Assembly (NCBI GenBank): GCA_965249925.1
Contig: OZ252260.1
Span: forward strand, 3,782,001 to 3,846,000
Origin: Hoeflea_A sp965249925
GTDB lineage: Bacteria; Pseudomonadota; Alphaproteobacteria; Rhizobiales; Rhizobiaceae
DNA length: 64,000 nucleotides
Direction: 5' to 3'
The notes beneath the pieces were generated by a model. The model had not been told where the DNA came from. It made no database searches and saw nothing but the letters and a program-made list of their open reading frames with translations. Position numbers and translations under genes: made by a program. Each line of letters opens with the position of its first letter. Within the stretch, counting starts at the first letter, position 1. Shown here piece by piece: positions 10,287-18,483 of the stretch.

Positions 10287-10475
10287 ACGGCATCGATTCG
10301 CGCTCAGACGACGGCGTCGTCCACTACAAAACCCTCGGCATCAGACCGATTGCGCTGTCGGTCGGCACCGATGGCGTGATCGAGGCAGGCAACATAGCCG
10401 CCTGCATCGGCCGTACGGTCGACCAACACCGTGCCGCTGGCCGCACATTCGATTACCGCTGACGCGCCCGTTGTT

Positions 10476-11870
10476 CTAATACGCTGCGGGACGGCCGCTG
10501 ACGCTGCCGATCCTGTTCTGCTGATACAGCGCGGCGATGGCGCAGGAAGCGAGCCGCGCCTTCTCTCCATCCGCGCGGCTGGTGAGGATGATCGGCACCG
10601 TCGCACCGAGCGCAATCCCGGCGGCTTCGGCATGGGCGATGAACGCCAGTTCCTTGGCCAGCATGTTTCCGGATTCGAGATTGGGCACGATCAGCACATC
10701 GGCGCGCCCGGCGACCAGAGAGGTGATGCCCTTGGTCTCGGCGGCCTCGACGTCCAGTGCGTTGTCCATGGCCAGCGGGCCGTCGACAATGCCGCCGCGG
10801 ATCTGACCGCGTTCGGACATTTTTGACAGAACCGCCGCATCGAGTGTCGACGGAATGGCCGGATTGACCGTTTCGACGGCCGACAGCACCCCAACCTTGG
10901 GCGTCTCCACCCCCAGCGCCATGGCGACATCGATGGCGTTTTGCACGATATCGACCTTCGCCGTCAGATCCGGTGTGATGTTGATCGCCGCATCGGAAAC
11001 GAAAAGAGCGTGATCGAGGCCCGGCACGTCCATGACGAAGACATGACTGAGCCGCCGGTCGGTGCGAAGCCCGCCGTCCCGTTTGATCACATGCCGCAAC
11101 AACTGACCGGTGTGCAAATGGCCCTTCATGATCGCGCCGACCTGACCCTTGTGCGCCATCTCGACGGCGGTGGCCGCGGCCATGTCGTGACTGGGAGCGT
11201 CGATGATCTCGAAAGGCGCCACATCTTCTCCGATCCGGCGCGCCGTTTCATGGATGAGGTCAGCCGAACCAATCAGGATCGGCGTAATCAACTGGTGTTG
11301 CGCGGCGAGAAGCGCACCGCCGAGCGCCGCGTCTTCTTCGGGCGCAACCACCGCCGTGACGATGCGCGGCAACCCCTCGCAGGCCTCGAGATAGGTATCG
11401 AAATGCTTATGCCGGTGAACCATGAGGCTCGGCAACGCGTCGTCCTCGATCCGCACCTTGCGTGTCGGCGCCAGTACCTTGGCAATGCCCCGCGCGACGG
11501 TATCGTTGCCGCGACCGGTGATGGTGGTGTCGAAGGCGACCGTATTGTCGGGCAGCTTTTCGAGAACGGTGACGGTGACCGTCAGTTCGTCACCGACGTG
11601 CACCCGATCGACAAACTCGAAGTCCTGCGCCCGATAGAGTGTTCCGGGACCCGGCAACACATTGCCCAGCACGGCCGATACCAGCGCGCCGACCCACATG
11701 GACGGCGCCACCGCCGGCAGGTCGTCATGCTCGTCGTCGGGTAAGTGCAACGGATTGAGGTTGCCGGATGCGTGGGCGAATATGACCAGATCGTTGGCCG
11801 TACATACGCGTTTGACCGACGCGGTATCGCCGACAACGAGTTCGTCGTAGATCTTGTTTTCCCGGATCAT
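10476..11870 (-). CDS. MaoC-like / phosphate acyltransferase fusion protein
   Basis: This 464-residue protein fuses an N-terminal MaoC-like hot-dog domain (about residues 1-145) with a C-terminal phosphate acetyl/butyryltransferase domain (about residues 165-460). The hot-dog signature is SGNLNPLHLPDD; the Asp of the usual SGDxNPxH is Asn37, while His42 is kept, so hydratase activity is doubtful. The second domain should swap acyl-CoA and acyl phosphate. It is the last gene of a reverse-strand operon after fabI and the DUF3141 gene, 17 bases behind the latter. Related alphaproteobacterial operons usually add an acetate/propionate kinase; none follows here. Confidence 0.85.
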   Translation of the reverse strand: MIRENKIYDELVVGDTASVKRVCTANDLVIFAHASGNLNPLHLPDDEHDDLPAVAPSMWVGALVSAVLGNVLPGPGTLYRAQDFEFVDRVHVGDELTVTVTVLEKLPDNTVAFDTTITGRGNDTVARGIAKVLAPTRKVRIEDDALPSLMVHRHKHFDTYLEACEGLPRIVTAVVAPEEDAALGGALLAAQHQLITPILIGSADLIHETARRIGEDVAPFEIIDAPSHDMAAATAVEMAHKGQVGAIMKGHLHTGQLLRHVIKRDGGLRTDRRLSHVFVMDVPGLDHALFVSDAAINITPDLTAKVDIVQNAIDVAMALGVETPKVGVLSAVETVNPAIPSTLDAAVLSKMSERGQIRGGIVDGPLAMDNALDVEAAETKGITSLVAGRADVLIVPNLESGNMLAKELAFIAHAEAAGIALGATVPIILTSRADGEKARLASCAIAALYQQNRIGSVSGRPAAY

Positions 11871-11887
11871 TGAGGCTGCTCCGAATT

Positions 11888-14275
11888 CTAACCGGTGGCC
11901 TGTTGCCGTGGTGTTTCCGTCGCCGCGTCGCTCGTTTGCGGCGCGCTCGGCTCGGCTGCGGCTTGGGTGTCGTCTTGTGCCGGTTCACGCCAATCCCGGG
12001 CCATCACGCGCAGCGTCTGCTGCAGGTGTTTAAACATAGCGATCGTTCGGGCATCCATCTCCTCGACCGGACCGGCCACCTTGAGCACGAAATTGATGGC
12101 CCGGAAACGGTCGACATCGTCCTGCAGCAGCGCCGGCAGCGTTGTCACGGCTTCCTGGCGGGCGAACTCGACGATCATCGACTGCTCATGGATCAAGGCG
12201 TTGCGATGGTCCGGCGACATCGAATCAAAGGGAGGTTGCGAGTGCAACAGCTCATTCGACCGCTCCAGTCGTTCGCGGCGTACCGATCCGCGTGCCTGGG
12301 CGAGCAGCAGCAGCATTCGGACGATGGCTTCCGAGTAGCCGCCAATCGGCGCCCTTGAGATGGCATCCTTGACCTGCGGAAGCTGCTGAACGTCGCGGAC
12401 CTCACGCCGGATCGCCGCCCGCGCACCGATTTGCTTCATCCAGGGCGTGCCGTAAAGGCTGTGGAAACTCAGTTCGATCATCGCATCGCGCATGTCCCGG
12501 AATAGGTCGAGGTTGCGGACCGTCGCATCGGAAACGGCCTGTTCAAGTTGTACGAACGGATTGTCCCTGGCCACCGGGGCACGCTCCTCGCGTGCCCGCT
12601 GCGCTTCAGCATCCAATCCGGCGAGCAGCGGGTTGTTGCTCGAAAATCCGTAGCGTTGGGTCCGCATAGGGTGCAGCATCCTGTTGGCGTCGGCAAGATC
12701 GGGCGTCACCATAGCCTGCAGCAACGGCCGGGTGGTGATTTCGTAGGTTTTGGTCGCCCATTCGGACAATTGTGCGACGGCGCCGAAAGAGGGCTCTTCT
12801 TCGCGGCCGTCGTCGAGGGCCAGGATATCGTCAATTGTCCGGGCCTCGAAGGACACCTCGAATGCGTCGTCGTCCTGCTCGATCAGCATTTCGTACAGGC
12901 CAGGCGCCAGCGCTTCGATGGTCTTGACCACCGACGTGATCTGCTTGTGCTGTTTCACGGCCACCTTGGCTGACACGAAGATACCGAGATGGCCGATGCT
13001 GTCGTGCAGCGTGTATATGATGACGTGGCCGCGGGCTTTCAGGTCGGCGACCGATTCGTAGAGATCGGGAATCCAGTTGAGCGCCTGCTGGGGCGGTGTG
13101 ATGTTGTCGCCATGCGAGGCGAACACCACCACCGGCACCTGGATACGCGTCAGGTCGATCGGCGTGCCGTCGTCGAGCACAGCCTGGCCGCGCGTTAGCC
13201 GGTTGCCGACGAACAGGTTTTCGACGATCCAGCGAATTTCCGATTCGTTCATGAAATAAAAGCCGGACCACCAGTTTTCGAACTCCAGGAACCGGTCGGC
13301 CTGACGGTCGACGTCGGCGAAGACGTCATAGGATTTGCGCCACAGCGTGTTCGACGGATTCAGGAATTCGAAATTCATCACCAGATTGGCACCATCGAAC
13401 CGGCCGCCGCCGAGATCCGACGTGAGCAAGGCTGGGACCGAGCCTCCTAGGACACCGCCCAGATAGCGGAACGGGTTTTTGCCCTTTTCTCCCGCCCAGT
13501 AGGACATCGGCGCACCGGCGATGACCAGCGGACCGGTCAGGTCCGGGTGGGTTGCCGCCAGAATCATGGTCGCCCAGCCGCCCTGGCAGTTGCCTGTCAC
13601 CAATGGTCGCGGGCTGGTCGGGTGACGCCGGTGAACCTCGCGCAGGAACTCTGCTTCCGCGGCTGTCACGTCCGCCAGCGTCTGATCCGGTTCCGGCTCG
13701 GGGAAGAAGATGACGAAATACACCGGATGGCCGTCGCGTAGGGCAACGCCCACCTCCGATTCACTCTTGAAGCCGCCGATGCCGCTGCCGTGGCCGGCGC
13801 GGGGATCGATGATGACCCACGGTCGGCCGTCCTCGCGCTGTGGCGGAAAATCCGCTGGCGGCTGGATGCGAACCAGGGCGTAGTTGACCGGCCGCTCCAG
13901 CGTCCGCCCGTCGAGAATGACCTCGTAATCAAAGGCGAGCACAGGACGAAAGCCCTCCTGTTCCCGAGCGATGTAGCTGTCGCCGCGTTGCCGCAGCGTA
14001 TCGAGAAACAGCACGCTGCGCTGGTGAAAGTCCTTCAGATAAGCCTGCAGTGCGTCAGCGGTATGCGGCGCCGCCAATCCCGGCAGAATCGATTGCAGCG
14101 AAAGCGCGGTCTTCTGCAAGGCTTCGACATGAGCCCCGCCGACGTTTTCGGCATGCTGTTTCGCCAGGTTACCCAGCAATTCCCATTGGCCGGCCGCGCC
14201 TGCCCATCCGTCTGACATCCGCCGGAAGGGATCGGCTTGTGTCTCAGCCGCTTGTGTTGCTTTGTCGTCCGTCAT
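11888..14275 (-). CDS. DUF3141 protein with PhaC-like alpha/beta hydrolase core
   Basis: The 795-residue cytoplasmic protein contains an alpha/beta hydrolase core that resembles polyhydroxyalkanoate synthase. It has a lipase-like box GNCQGG with Cys near residue 230, a downstream Asp in SHGDNITPPQQ and a His in SIGHLGIFVS, giving a Cys-Asp-His triad. The long C-terminal region (about residues 480-795) is helical and ends in an A/T/Q-rich tail. The ATG at 14275 follows the fabI stop by 4 bases; the longer in-frame extension overlaps fabI and is rejected. The family is annotated as DUF3141 or poly(3-hydroxyalkanoate) synthetase-like; the enzymatic role is not established. Confidence 0.82.
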   Translation of the reverse strand: MTDDKATQAAETQADPFRRMSDGWAGAAGQWELLGNLAKQHAENVGGAHVEALQKTALSLQSILPGLAAPHTADALQAYLKDFHQRSVLFLDTLRQRGDSYIAREQEGFRPVLAFDYEVILDGRTLERPVNYALVRIQPPADFPPQREDGRPWVIIDPRAGHGSGIGGFKSESEVGVALRDGHPVYFVIFFPEPEPDQTLADVTAAEAEFLREVHRRHPTSPRPLVTGNCQGGWATMILAATHPDLTGPLVIAGAPMSYWAGEKGKNPFRYLGGVLGGSVPALLTSDLGGGRFDGANLVMNFEFLNPSNTLWRKSYDVFADVDRQADRFLEFENWWSGFYFMNESEIRWIVENLFVGNRLTRGQAVLDDGTPIDLTRIQVPVVVFASHGDNITPPQQALNWIPDLYESVADLKARGHVIIYTLHDSIGHLGIFVSAKVAVKQHKQITSVVKTIEALAPGLYEMLIEQDDDAFEVSFEARTIDDILALDDGREEEPSFGAVAQLSEWATKTYEITTRPLLQAMVTPDLADANRMLHPMRTQRYGFSSNNPLLAGLDAEAQRAREERAPVARDNPFVQLEQAVSDATVRNLDLFRDMRDAMIELSFHSLYGTPWMKQIGARAAIRREVRDVQQLPQVKDAISRAPIGGYSEAIVRMLLLLAQARGSVRRERLERSNELLHSQPPFDSMSPDHRNALIHEQSMIVEFARQEAVTTLPALLQDDVDRFRAINFVLKVAGPVEEMDARTIAMFKHLQQTLRVMARDWREPAQDDTQAAAEPSAPQTSDAATETPRQQATG

Positions 14276-14279
14276 TGTT

Positions 14280-15044
14280 TCAGCCCATGATGTGATAGCC
14301 GCCATCGATATGATGGATGCATCCGGTGATGCCGGCGGCCTCGGAACTGGCCAGGAACGCCGCGTAGGCGCCGACGTCCTCGATGGTGACCAGTTGGTGG
14401 ATCGGTGCCCGGTCGGCGGCCTTGGCAAGCAGCGTGTCGAAGTGGCCGATGCCCGACGCGGCGCGTGTCTTCAATGGTCCGGGCGACAGCGCGTTCACGC
14501 TGATTCCCTTTGGTCCCAGTTCCGCCGCCAGGTAGCGGGTCGTCGATTCGAGCGCCGCTTTCACCGGACCCATGATGTTATAGTGGTCGACGACTTTCTG
14601 CGATCCGAAGAATGACACGGTCATGCAGGTGCCGCCGCCGGTCATCAGCGGTTCGGCGCGTCGCACCATACGAATGAACGAATGGACGGAGATATCCATC
14701 GCTGTGGCGAAGCCCGCGCGGGAGCAGTCGACAACGCGGCCGTGCAGATCCTCCTTCGGGCAGAACGCAATCGAATGCAGGCAGATGTCGACACGTCCCC
14801 AGTGCTGGCGGATGGCGTCGAACAGGCGGCCAAACTGGCCGTCTTCACGCACGTCGAGCGGCAGCAGAATGTCGGAGCCCAGTGTCTCGGCGATCGGCCG
14901 CACATGACGCTCCGCCCGGTCGTTGAGATAGGTGATCGCCAGGTCGGCACCCTGATCACGCAACGCCTTGGCACAGCCAAAAGCGATGGAATCCTCGTTG
15001 GCGATGCCGACAATGAGCGCTTTTTTTCCGGCCAGTGAGAACAC
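14280..15044 (-). CDS. fabI: Enoyl-[acyl-carrier-protein] reductase (NADH), FabI-type
   Basis: This SDR-fold protein of about 254 residues begins (V)FSLAGKKALIVGIANEDSIAFG, the typical FabI opening with a degenerate glycine motif. The catalytic pair is in YNIMGPVK (Tyr-x6-Lys, the FabI spacing rather than the Y-x3-K of other SDRs). The C-terminus ends in the usual DGGYHIMG. The GTG at 15044 is preferred because it aligns with the family start; TTG at 15068 is possible. It leads an operon with the DUF3141 and MaoC/phosphate acyltransferase genes, so it is probably a specialised second FabI rather than the main fatty-acid enzyme. That last point is inference. Confidence 0.85.
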   Translation of the reverse strand: MFSLAGKKALIVGIANEDSIAFGCAKALRDQGADLAITYLNDRAERHVRPIAETLGSDILLPLDVREDGQFGRLFDAIRQHWGRVDICLHSIAFCPKEDLHGRVVDCSRAGFATAMDISVHSFIRMVRRAEPLMTGGGTCMTVSFFGSQKVVDHYNIMGPVKAALESTTRYLAAELGPKGISVNALSPGPLKTRAASGIGHFDTLLAKAADRAPIHQLVTIEDVGAYAAFLASSEAAGITGCIHHIDGGYHIMG

Positions 15045-15164
15045 GGCGACCCCGTTTGTTTGGTGCAATGCAGCATAATATTGTTGTGTGACAGTTTGGA
15101 AAAAACAGGACCCTCAGGTGGGAACTTCGCTCGGACAAAACACCGCAGGTCATGCACCAACTGC

Positions 15165-15342
15165 GAAATCCGCAATGACCAGATTCTGGATACCCTGGAA
15201 CTGTCGCCGGGCACGGTCGTCCTTTTGATGCAGCGGGACACGGTCACCTCGGACGGCCGGGTTGTGGATCACACTATTCTTTATCTGCATTCTTTATCTG
15301 CGTTCGGATGTCTATCGGCTGCGCACGACTCTGACGTCCTGA
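15165..15342 (+). pseudogene. Remnant of a GntR/HutC-family regulator (UTRA domain), frameshifted
   Basis: The frame at 15165-15288 reads like the end of a UTRA ligand-binding domain (NDQILDTLELSPGTVVLL, then DGRVVDHTILYL). The 13-mer ATTCTTTATCTGC is then repeated exactly (15276-15288 and 15289-15301), which shifts the frame. If one copy is removed, the reading continues ILYLRSDVYRLRTTLTS and stops at 15342, a normal UTRA ending. No HTH domain is found upstream, so the gene is also truncated at its 5' end. The remaining bases of the 15045-15454 gap hold no other gene. Confidence 0.55.
15276..15301. repeat. Perfect 13-bp tandem duplication
   Basis: Two adjoining copies of ATTCTTTATCTGC. Thirteen is not a multiple of three, and the duplication breaks the UTRA-like frame. 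This is typical of replication slippage and marks a recent inactivation or the decay of an already dead gene. Confidence 0.9.
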
Positions 15343-15454
15343 ATCCGGCGACATCGAACCTGTCTTCGGCGATGCCATGTGTTGCGCGGTTTTAGGAGCT
15401 GTTTCGCGGCCGGCGGACCTTTAACGCGTGGTTGCGTTGCCTATCTAGGGGTCG

Positions 15455-16786
15455 ATGGAAACCGCGCACCAGACCGACGTCGAACAGGACCTGGCCGAAG
15501 CCGAGCGGGCCGGTCTCAAGCTGATGCTCAAAGCACGGACCGTCGTGTTGGTTCTGCTGATACTGCTTTTCATCGGCGCGACGGACTACCCGACCAATAT
15601 GATCGGCGCAGGAATGGTCTCGGTGTTCGTGATCACCGGGCTGCTTTGGTATCGCACGATCGATATCGGGGCCGACCGCTGGTGGCATCGATATGCCTTC
15701 TTTTCGGTCGACATCGTCGCCATTGGTGTGATCATGGTATTCATGCCGATCAGTCTCGGCAGCACGGACATTCCGCAGGTTTTTGTGTTCCGCGCCATCG
15801 GCATCATTTTCGTGTTTCCGCTGATCGCAGTCTCCGCGCTTTCGCTAACGCCACGTCTGGTCCTGTGGGTCGGCACGTTCACGACCGGTGTTTTGTTGGC
15901 GGCATTTTGGTGGATTGTCAGCGGTATGGAGAGGACGCTCTCATGGGACGACCTGCCGGTCGGCCCCAGTCGGCAGGAGTTCCTCGACCTGTTTCTCGAC
16001 CCCGACTTTGTCGGCAGCCAGAATCGTGTGACCGAGAGCTTCTTCATTCTTGCCGGGACCGGAATCCTGGCACTGGTCGTGCATCGCGCCCGCAACGTGG
16101 TGCGTGCGCGCGCCGTGGCCGACCGTCAGCGGGCACGGGCACAGGAGGTTTTCGGCCAATATGTGCCGCCGCAAATCGCCCAGCGTTTGCTCGAAACGGA
16201 GCAGTCTCTGCTGCCGGAAAGCCGCACAGCCAGTGTGCTGTTTGCCGATATCGAGGGGTTTACGCGCCTGTCGGAGAACAAGTCTCCGGAACGCGTCATC
16301 GCACTGCTCAACACGTTTTTCGACGCCGCGACCGACACCATCTCCGACAATGGCGGCGTGGTCATCAGTTTCGTCGGCGATGCCGTGGTCGCCGCTTTCA
16401 ACGCGCCGCTGCCGATGGAGGAGCATGCCCGCCAGGCGGTCAGAACGGCCCTGGCGCTGCGTGACCTGTGTGCCGCGCGCACATTCGAGGGTGAGACCAT
16501 CCGCCTGCGTATCGGTGTTGCCACCGGTCCCGTTGCGGCCGGCTGCGTCGGCGGCGGCCGGCGCCAGACCTACACGGTCTACGGCGACACCGTGAACCTG
16601 GCCCAGCGCCTCGAGTCGCTCAACAAGGAGCAGGGCACGTCGGTGCTGTTCCTCGAGGCGACGGCGCAGGCCGCGGGTTCGGAACAGCTTTTCTACCCGG
16701 TGGCGGAGACCCGGGTGCGCGGCCGCAACGAACCAGTGAGGGTTTTCACCATTGCCGACGCAGCGTTGGAGACGGCGGCCGGTTAG
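15455..16786 (+). CDS. Membrane class III nucleotidyl cyclase with altered base-recognition residue
   Basis: The 443-residue protein has about five to six hydrophobic segments (residues ~28-155 and ~195-210) and a C-terminal class III cyclase domain (about residues 255-440). Metal-binding Asp265 (FADIEGFT) and Asp309 (FVGDAVVAAF) are present, as are transition-state residues Asn381 and Arg385 (VNLAQRL). The Lys that normally recognises adenine, three residues before the GD, is Ser305; the partner position is Thr374. Substrate could therefore be ATP with relaxed recognition, or another nucleotide. It stands alone between a regulator remnant and a repeat-containing gap. Confidence 0.88.
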   Translation: METAHQTDVEQDLAEAERAGLKLMLKARTVVLVLLILLFIGATDYPTNMIGAGMVSVFVITGLLWYRTIDIGADRWWHRYAFFSVDIVAIGVIMVFMPISLGSTDIPQVFVFRAIGIIFVFPLIAVSALSLTPRLVLWVGTFTTGVLLAAFWWIVSGMERTLSWDDLPVGPSRQEFLDLFLDPDFVGSQNRVTESFFILAGTGILALVVHRARNVVRARAVADRQRARAQEVFGQYVPPQIAQRLLETEQSLLPESRTASVLFADIEGFTRLSENKSPERVIALLNTFFDAATDTISDNGGVVISFVGDAVVAAFNAPLPMEEHARQAVRTALALRDLCAARTFEGETIRLRIGVATGPVAAGCVGGGRRQTYTVYGDTVNLAQRLESLNKEQGTSVLFLEATAQAAGSEQLFYPVAETRVRGRNEPVRVFTIADAALETAAG

Positions 16787-16816
16787 AGCAACGGGCGCGA
16801 ATATGGCACCATTTGA
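16785..16816 (+). repeat. Copy 1 of a 32-bp inverted repeat pair
   Basis: This 32-bp segment starts at the last base of the cyclase stop codon (opening AGAGCAACGGGCG). It matches the reverse complement of 17054-17085 at 30 of 32 positions. Similarity continues in a weaker form for ~40 bases on the inner side (GATTTTGGTC... against AAAATCGGTT...). Confidence 0.85.
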
Positions 16817-17212
16817 CCGCGCGATTTTGGTCGCTGGCGAGGCGGGTTGCGCGCCGTGGTGCCTCCCCACCACAAGCGCGAGCCAACGACGCCAGGGGGC
16901 AAAATCGCCCGGCCCATTCACCGCAGCATATCAACTTGATAGGTCTCGCCAAGGGTGGCGGTAAATCGGCCCATCGGCAGCGTTGCGACGCTTGCCCGAT
17001 ACACCATATCGCGCTGCGCGACGCGCCTTGCCGAGTGAACCGATTTTCCGCCATCAAATGATGCCATATTCACGCCCGTTGCTCTGGCCCCCCTGATCTC
17101 AACCAATCGGCTGCGTGGATCATCCAGTTGCTTGACATGTGAATGAAGCCGGCCCGCGCGTTTCGCCGCCATCGGGTCCGTGCTAGCGTCAAAGCCGTCG
17201 GAGGTCGACGGT
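16787..17212. other. 426-bp intergenic region carrying a diverged inverted repeat
   Basis: No convincing gene was found between the cyclase and the outer-membrane protein. Short open frames on both strands contain the repeat and translate to related peptides (RATGANMAPFD and RATGVNMASFD), as expected of a repeat element rather than a protein. The two copies face each other about 240 bases apart. The Shine-Dalgarno of the next gene (GGAGG) lies at its right end. Confidence 0.6.
17054..17085 (-). repeat. Copy 2 of a 32-bp inverted repeat pair
   Basis: This is the reverse-complement partner of 16785-16816, differing by two C/T changes. It may be a rhizobial short interspersed element, or the ends of a non-autonomous mobile element. 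No target-site duplication was identified. Confidence 0.85.
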
Positions 17213-18439
17213 ATGTGGTCTGGTGGAGGTTTTTCCCGGGTTTGGAGCTCTCTACGCTGGTGGCTGCTGTTGTCGACCGCGGCCCTGGTTGGCCTTCTGG
17301 GGTCGGCTGGATCGCGCGCCCAACTGGTCATCGAGGATCCGTCGACCGGTCTCGAAGGTCGTGCCGACGCGGCCCCGATTCGGCCGGGCGCCCTCATCGA
17401 CGAACTGCGCTGGGGCGACGAGCAGCAGTGGATTGAAATCTCCGGTCACGTCAATAAGGGGATCCTGTCCTATGACGACGGCCGGGTGGACGAGACCTAT
17501 TACCTGGTTGACAACGCAAACACCTCAACGCGGCTCCGCGTGGTGTATTTCAACCAACTGTCCGACCACCTGTCCTTCCACTCACAGTTCGAGGGGGAAT
17601 GGAATCCCTACTCCACCGACCGGGTCAATCTAACCAACCGCAGCGATGTCGACTGGGGCAAGACCGGCTGGCGCAAGGGGGAAGTCTGGTTCGATAGCGA
17701 GCGATACGGAACCCTTTGGCTGTTCCAGGGGTCGACCGCTTCGGACGGCACGTCCGAGGTCGACCTCTCCGGCACCGGCGCTATCGGTTATTCCAGTGTC
17801 AGCGATCTTGCCGGTGGCCAGCTATTCCGCATCAAGGGCAGCAATACGCTTTCCACCATCAAGGTAAAAGATGCGTTCGGCAATCTCGACGGCCTGGGCC
17901 GGCTGATGCGTGTTGCCTATGAGACCCCCTCGCTCGGCGGACTGCGGCTGTCGAGCTCGGTCGGGACCAGGGTCACCCCCGATCGACAGGCTGGCAGTCA
18001 ATGGGACGTCGCCGCCAACTACGAACACGCCGTCGGTGCGTTCAAGTTCGAAGCGGCAGCCGCCTATGCCCATCTGCTGGACGGCGATCAGGTCAACGCA
18101 TCCGCTTCGATGATCTTTCCCAGCGGGATGAATCTCACGGTGGCCGGCGGCCAGCGCAATGCCTCAGGACTCAGCAGGCGCTATGTCTACGCGAAGGTTG
18201 GTTACCTGGCCGAATGGTTCGAGTTCGGACGGACGGCGCTCGCTGTCGACGCTTACTTCGGTCGCGATTTCGTGTCCGGCGGATCGAAGAGCACCTCCTA
18301 CGGCGTCATGGCGGTGCAGGACATCGATTACTCGAAATCGGAGTTTTACATCGGGATCCGCTCGTATCGATACGATGATCCCAACGCCAGCTATTTCAGC
18401 GCATTGGGCATTCTTGTCGGTTATCGCAACCGATTCTAG
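17213..18439 (+). CDS. Outer-membrane beta-barrel (porin-like) protein
   Basis: The 408-residue protein has an N-terminal signal segment (SSLRWWLLLSTAALVGLLG, cleavage near SRAQ at about residue 38). A body of alternating amphipathic strands rich in Tyr, Gly and Ser follows, and the protein ends in YRNRF, the terminal Phe recognised by the BAM machinery. The pattern fits a proteobacterial porin that gives passive diffusion across the outer membrane. ATG at 17213 has GGAGG 8 bases upstream; a GTG 33 bases earlier lacks one. It is followed by an SMP-30 hydrolase, perhaps in the same transcript. Confidence 0.75.
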   Translation: MWSGGGFSRVWSSLRWWLLLSTAALVGLLGSAGSRAQLVIEDPSTGLEGRADAAPIRPGALIDELRWGDEQQWIEISGHVNKGILSYDDGRVDETYYLVDNANTSTRLRVVYFNQLSDHLSFHSQFEGEWNPYSTDRVNLTNRSDVDWGKTGWRKGEVWFDSERYGTLWLFQGSTASDGTSEVDLSGTGAIGYSSVSDLAGGQLFRIKGSNTLSTIKVKDAFGNLDGLGRLMRVAYETPSLGGLRLSSSVGTRVTPDRQAGSQWDVAANYEHAVGAFKFEAAAAYAHLLDGDQVNASASMIFPSGMNLTVAGGQRNASGLSRRYVYAKVGYLAEWFEFGRTALAVDAYFGRDFVSGGSKSTSYGVMAVQDIDYSKSEFYIGIRSYRYDDPNASYFSALGILVGYRNRF

Positions 18440-18483
18440 TGTCGGGATCGACCGGAAAAACCGGTCTCGGCGGAGGTCATCAC

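Noticed and set aside
10287..10475. Short open frame between mtlK and the MaoC/phosphate acyltransferase gene that looks partly protein-like.
   Set aside because: It has no ribosome site or recognisable domain and is shadowed by the convergent gene ends; no fructokinase or other expected gene could be read from it.
16746..17397. Open frames through the inverted-repeat region that translate to similar peptides.
   Set aside because: The similarity is explained by the DNA repeat itself; the frames lack a ribosome site and differ in the rest.
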